Origin: a virus
DNA: 31,389 bases
Virus record (IMG/VR): IMGVR_UViG_3300034062_002884
Span: 1-31,389 of that record
Direction: 5' to 3' (one strand)
A program made the position numbers and the translations under genes. Of this stretch, positions 30,582 to 31,389 are shown one piece after another (the stretch's first letter is position 1; the number at the start of each line of letters is the position of its first letter). The notes beneath the pieces are model-generated. The model did not search any database. It was not told where the DNA came from and saw only the letters and a program-made list of their open reading frames with translations.

Positions 30582-31389
30582 TTATTTTTTGCGACCGGCG
30601 CAGTGGGCTCGTTGGCTAAATCCGCGTGGATTGGCACAATTGATACTGCGTTTGTATTTTTTGCTCCATTTTTCGTCGATGTAATCAGGATCTTCATCTT
30701 GATCATCGGTGTCATCAAAAGCAAATTCTCGTAATACTTCACGTTCTGCACGTATGATACGTTCCATCAAGGCCATGCTTCTTGCTGTGCCAATCCTGCG
30801 GCATTCTTGCATCATCTTGACCACATGATCAGTCACACCCAGGCGCTGTTTGAACATGTCACGCAGGCCTGTATCTGCGGCACCGTACAAGTCTGTGATG
30901 ATCTGATCACGATCAGAATCATTGCCATCTATAAACAACTGACGCACCACTGTGGCACTGCTGGCATCTTTGCCACGCACTTGAAAATTCACAGTAGGAG
31001 TTATGTCAATATAGGCTGCTTTGGTCATGGGTTGTAATTTTTTACCTGCGCTACTCAATGGCTGGATATAACTGGCACTGCCATCTTTCTTGGGCTTGAA
31101 GTTAAATCGCTCAGCATCTTTGGCACTGACTGCAAATATCAACACAGTGTCTGCTTTTTGTTCTGGCGCAAGATTGTCGGTAATTTCTGTGGCCTGATAT
31201 GGGTTTTTGACCTTGACCACATGGCTGGCAGGTACACCTAATTTGGTCATCATCTGCACTTTGTCACTGTACGTGAATGGACTGGTAACTGGTGCTTGTT
31301 TATCGCTTGTGGCAATATACACTGCATCGGCGCCGTATTTTTTTACAAGATAATCGTAGCTGGCTTTATGCCCCAAATGGAATGGGTGG
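30582..31389 (-). CDS. HxGH nucleotidylyltransferase, partial (N-terminus beyond right edge), with basic Cys tail
   Basis: The frame runs off the right edge; the last bases read H-P-F-H-L-G-H, the HxGH motif of cytidylyl/adenylyltransferases (usual context G-x-F-x-P-x-H-x-GH). A TTG inside this motif is not a real start. Further landmarks are YIATSDKQAP, SPFTYSDKVQMM (like the ISGTxIR/SPF region of NadM-type enzymes) and VKVKNPYQATEI. Residues near the end change character: an acidic linker (DDTDDQDEDPDYIDE) leads to KYKRSINCANPRGFSQRAHC and a GRKK end, a basic two-Cys module. The enzyme could join a nucleotide to a small molecule or protein; substrate unknown. The tail resembles other Cys tails in the window in layout, suggesting shared targeting. 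Confidence 0.72.
   Translation of the reverse strand, partial: HPFHLGHKASYDYLVKKYGADAVYIATSDKQAPVTSPFTYSDKVQMMTKLGVPASHVVKVKNPYQATEITDNLAPEQKADTVLIFAVSAKDAERFNFKPKKDGSASYIQPLSSAGKKLQPMTKAAYIDITPTVNFQVRGKDASSATVVRQLFIDGNDSDRDQIITDLYGAADTGLRDMFKQRLGVTDHVVKMMQECRRIGTARSMALMERIIRAEREVLREFAFDDTDDQDEDPDYIDEKWSKKYKRSINCANPRGFSQRAHCAGRKK

Noticed and set aside
31374-31376. TTG as the start of the nucleotidylyltransferase gene
   Set aside because: It lies within the HxGH motif; the frame continues to the window edge, so the gene is cut there.
1-31389. tRNA genes, CRISPR arrays, insertion sequences, integrase or attachment sites
   Set aside because: I looked for T-loop GTTCGA-type signals, regularly spaced repeats, and transposase or integrase motifs and saw none that were convincing.

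Overview
The window looks like part of the genome of a tailed, T4-like phage (myovirus type) from an aquatic, non-cyanobacterial host. The evidence is a T4 gp43-type family B DNA polymerase, a gp45-type sliding clamp, T4-type late promoter boxes (CTAAATAC and AATAAATA), dense packing of mostly minus-strand genes with ATGA overlaps, and several small proteins of the kind seen in marine T4-like phages. No rRNA, tRNA, CRISPR array, IS element or integrase was seen. Host and taxon are inferences.

Layout. (1) 1-7258, minus: GTP cyclohydrolase I (cut by the left edge), a short DegT-type aminotransferase, a GalE-like epimerase, a SAM methyltransferase, a GT-B glycosyltransferase, a PTPS/QueD-like T-fold protein, three small conserved proteins and a 578-aa DpdA/TGT-like transglycosylase. 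FolE, a QueD-like protein and DpdA together point to 7-deazaguanine modification of phage DNA, with sugar-modifying genes inside the same run. (2) 7245-12982, minus: a sulfotransferase, then replication genes (sliding clamp, a methyltransferase-like protein, DNA polymerase), a small DsbA-like protein with its own sigma70-type promoter, and a DUF2061 membrane protein. (3) 13019-15699 is the only plus-strand island: an N-terminally shortened acyl/aryl-CoA ligase-like (ANL) enzyme, a nitronate monooxygenase-like flavoenzyme without its usual histidine, and a second short DegT aminotransferase. It meets a minus-strand NeuD-like acyltransferase and a possible glycosyltransferase (15677-17346). (4) 17450-23746, minus: small conserved proteins, a cytidine-deaminase-fold protein, a Dps/ferritin protein, a Cys/Lys-rich protein and an 846-aa mosaic protein. 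(5) 23743-31389, minus: a 1933-aa multidomain protein (nucleotidyltransferase, HExxH peptidase, ParB/sulfiredoxin-like, amidoligase and basic Cys tail), a GT-A glycosyltransferase-like protein, and an HxGH nucleotidylyltransferase cut by the right edge.

The most unusual signal is in regions 4-5. The 846-aa and 1933-aa proteins are chains of unrelated domains joined by short G-V/M-A/T-E-G/A/S linkers that fit the hydrophobic-x-E cleavage rule of T4 prohead protease gp21. Several neighbours begin with short leaders resembling the T4 capsid-targeting sequence (MKTYQEFIAE), and several end in, or consist of, small basic two-cysteine modules. I infer a set of enzymes packaged into the capsid as polyproteins and cut during head maturation. 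This is a hypothesis from sequence alone.
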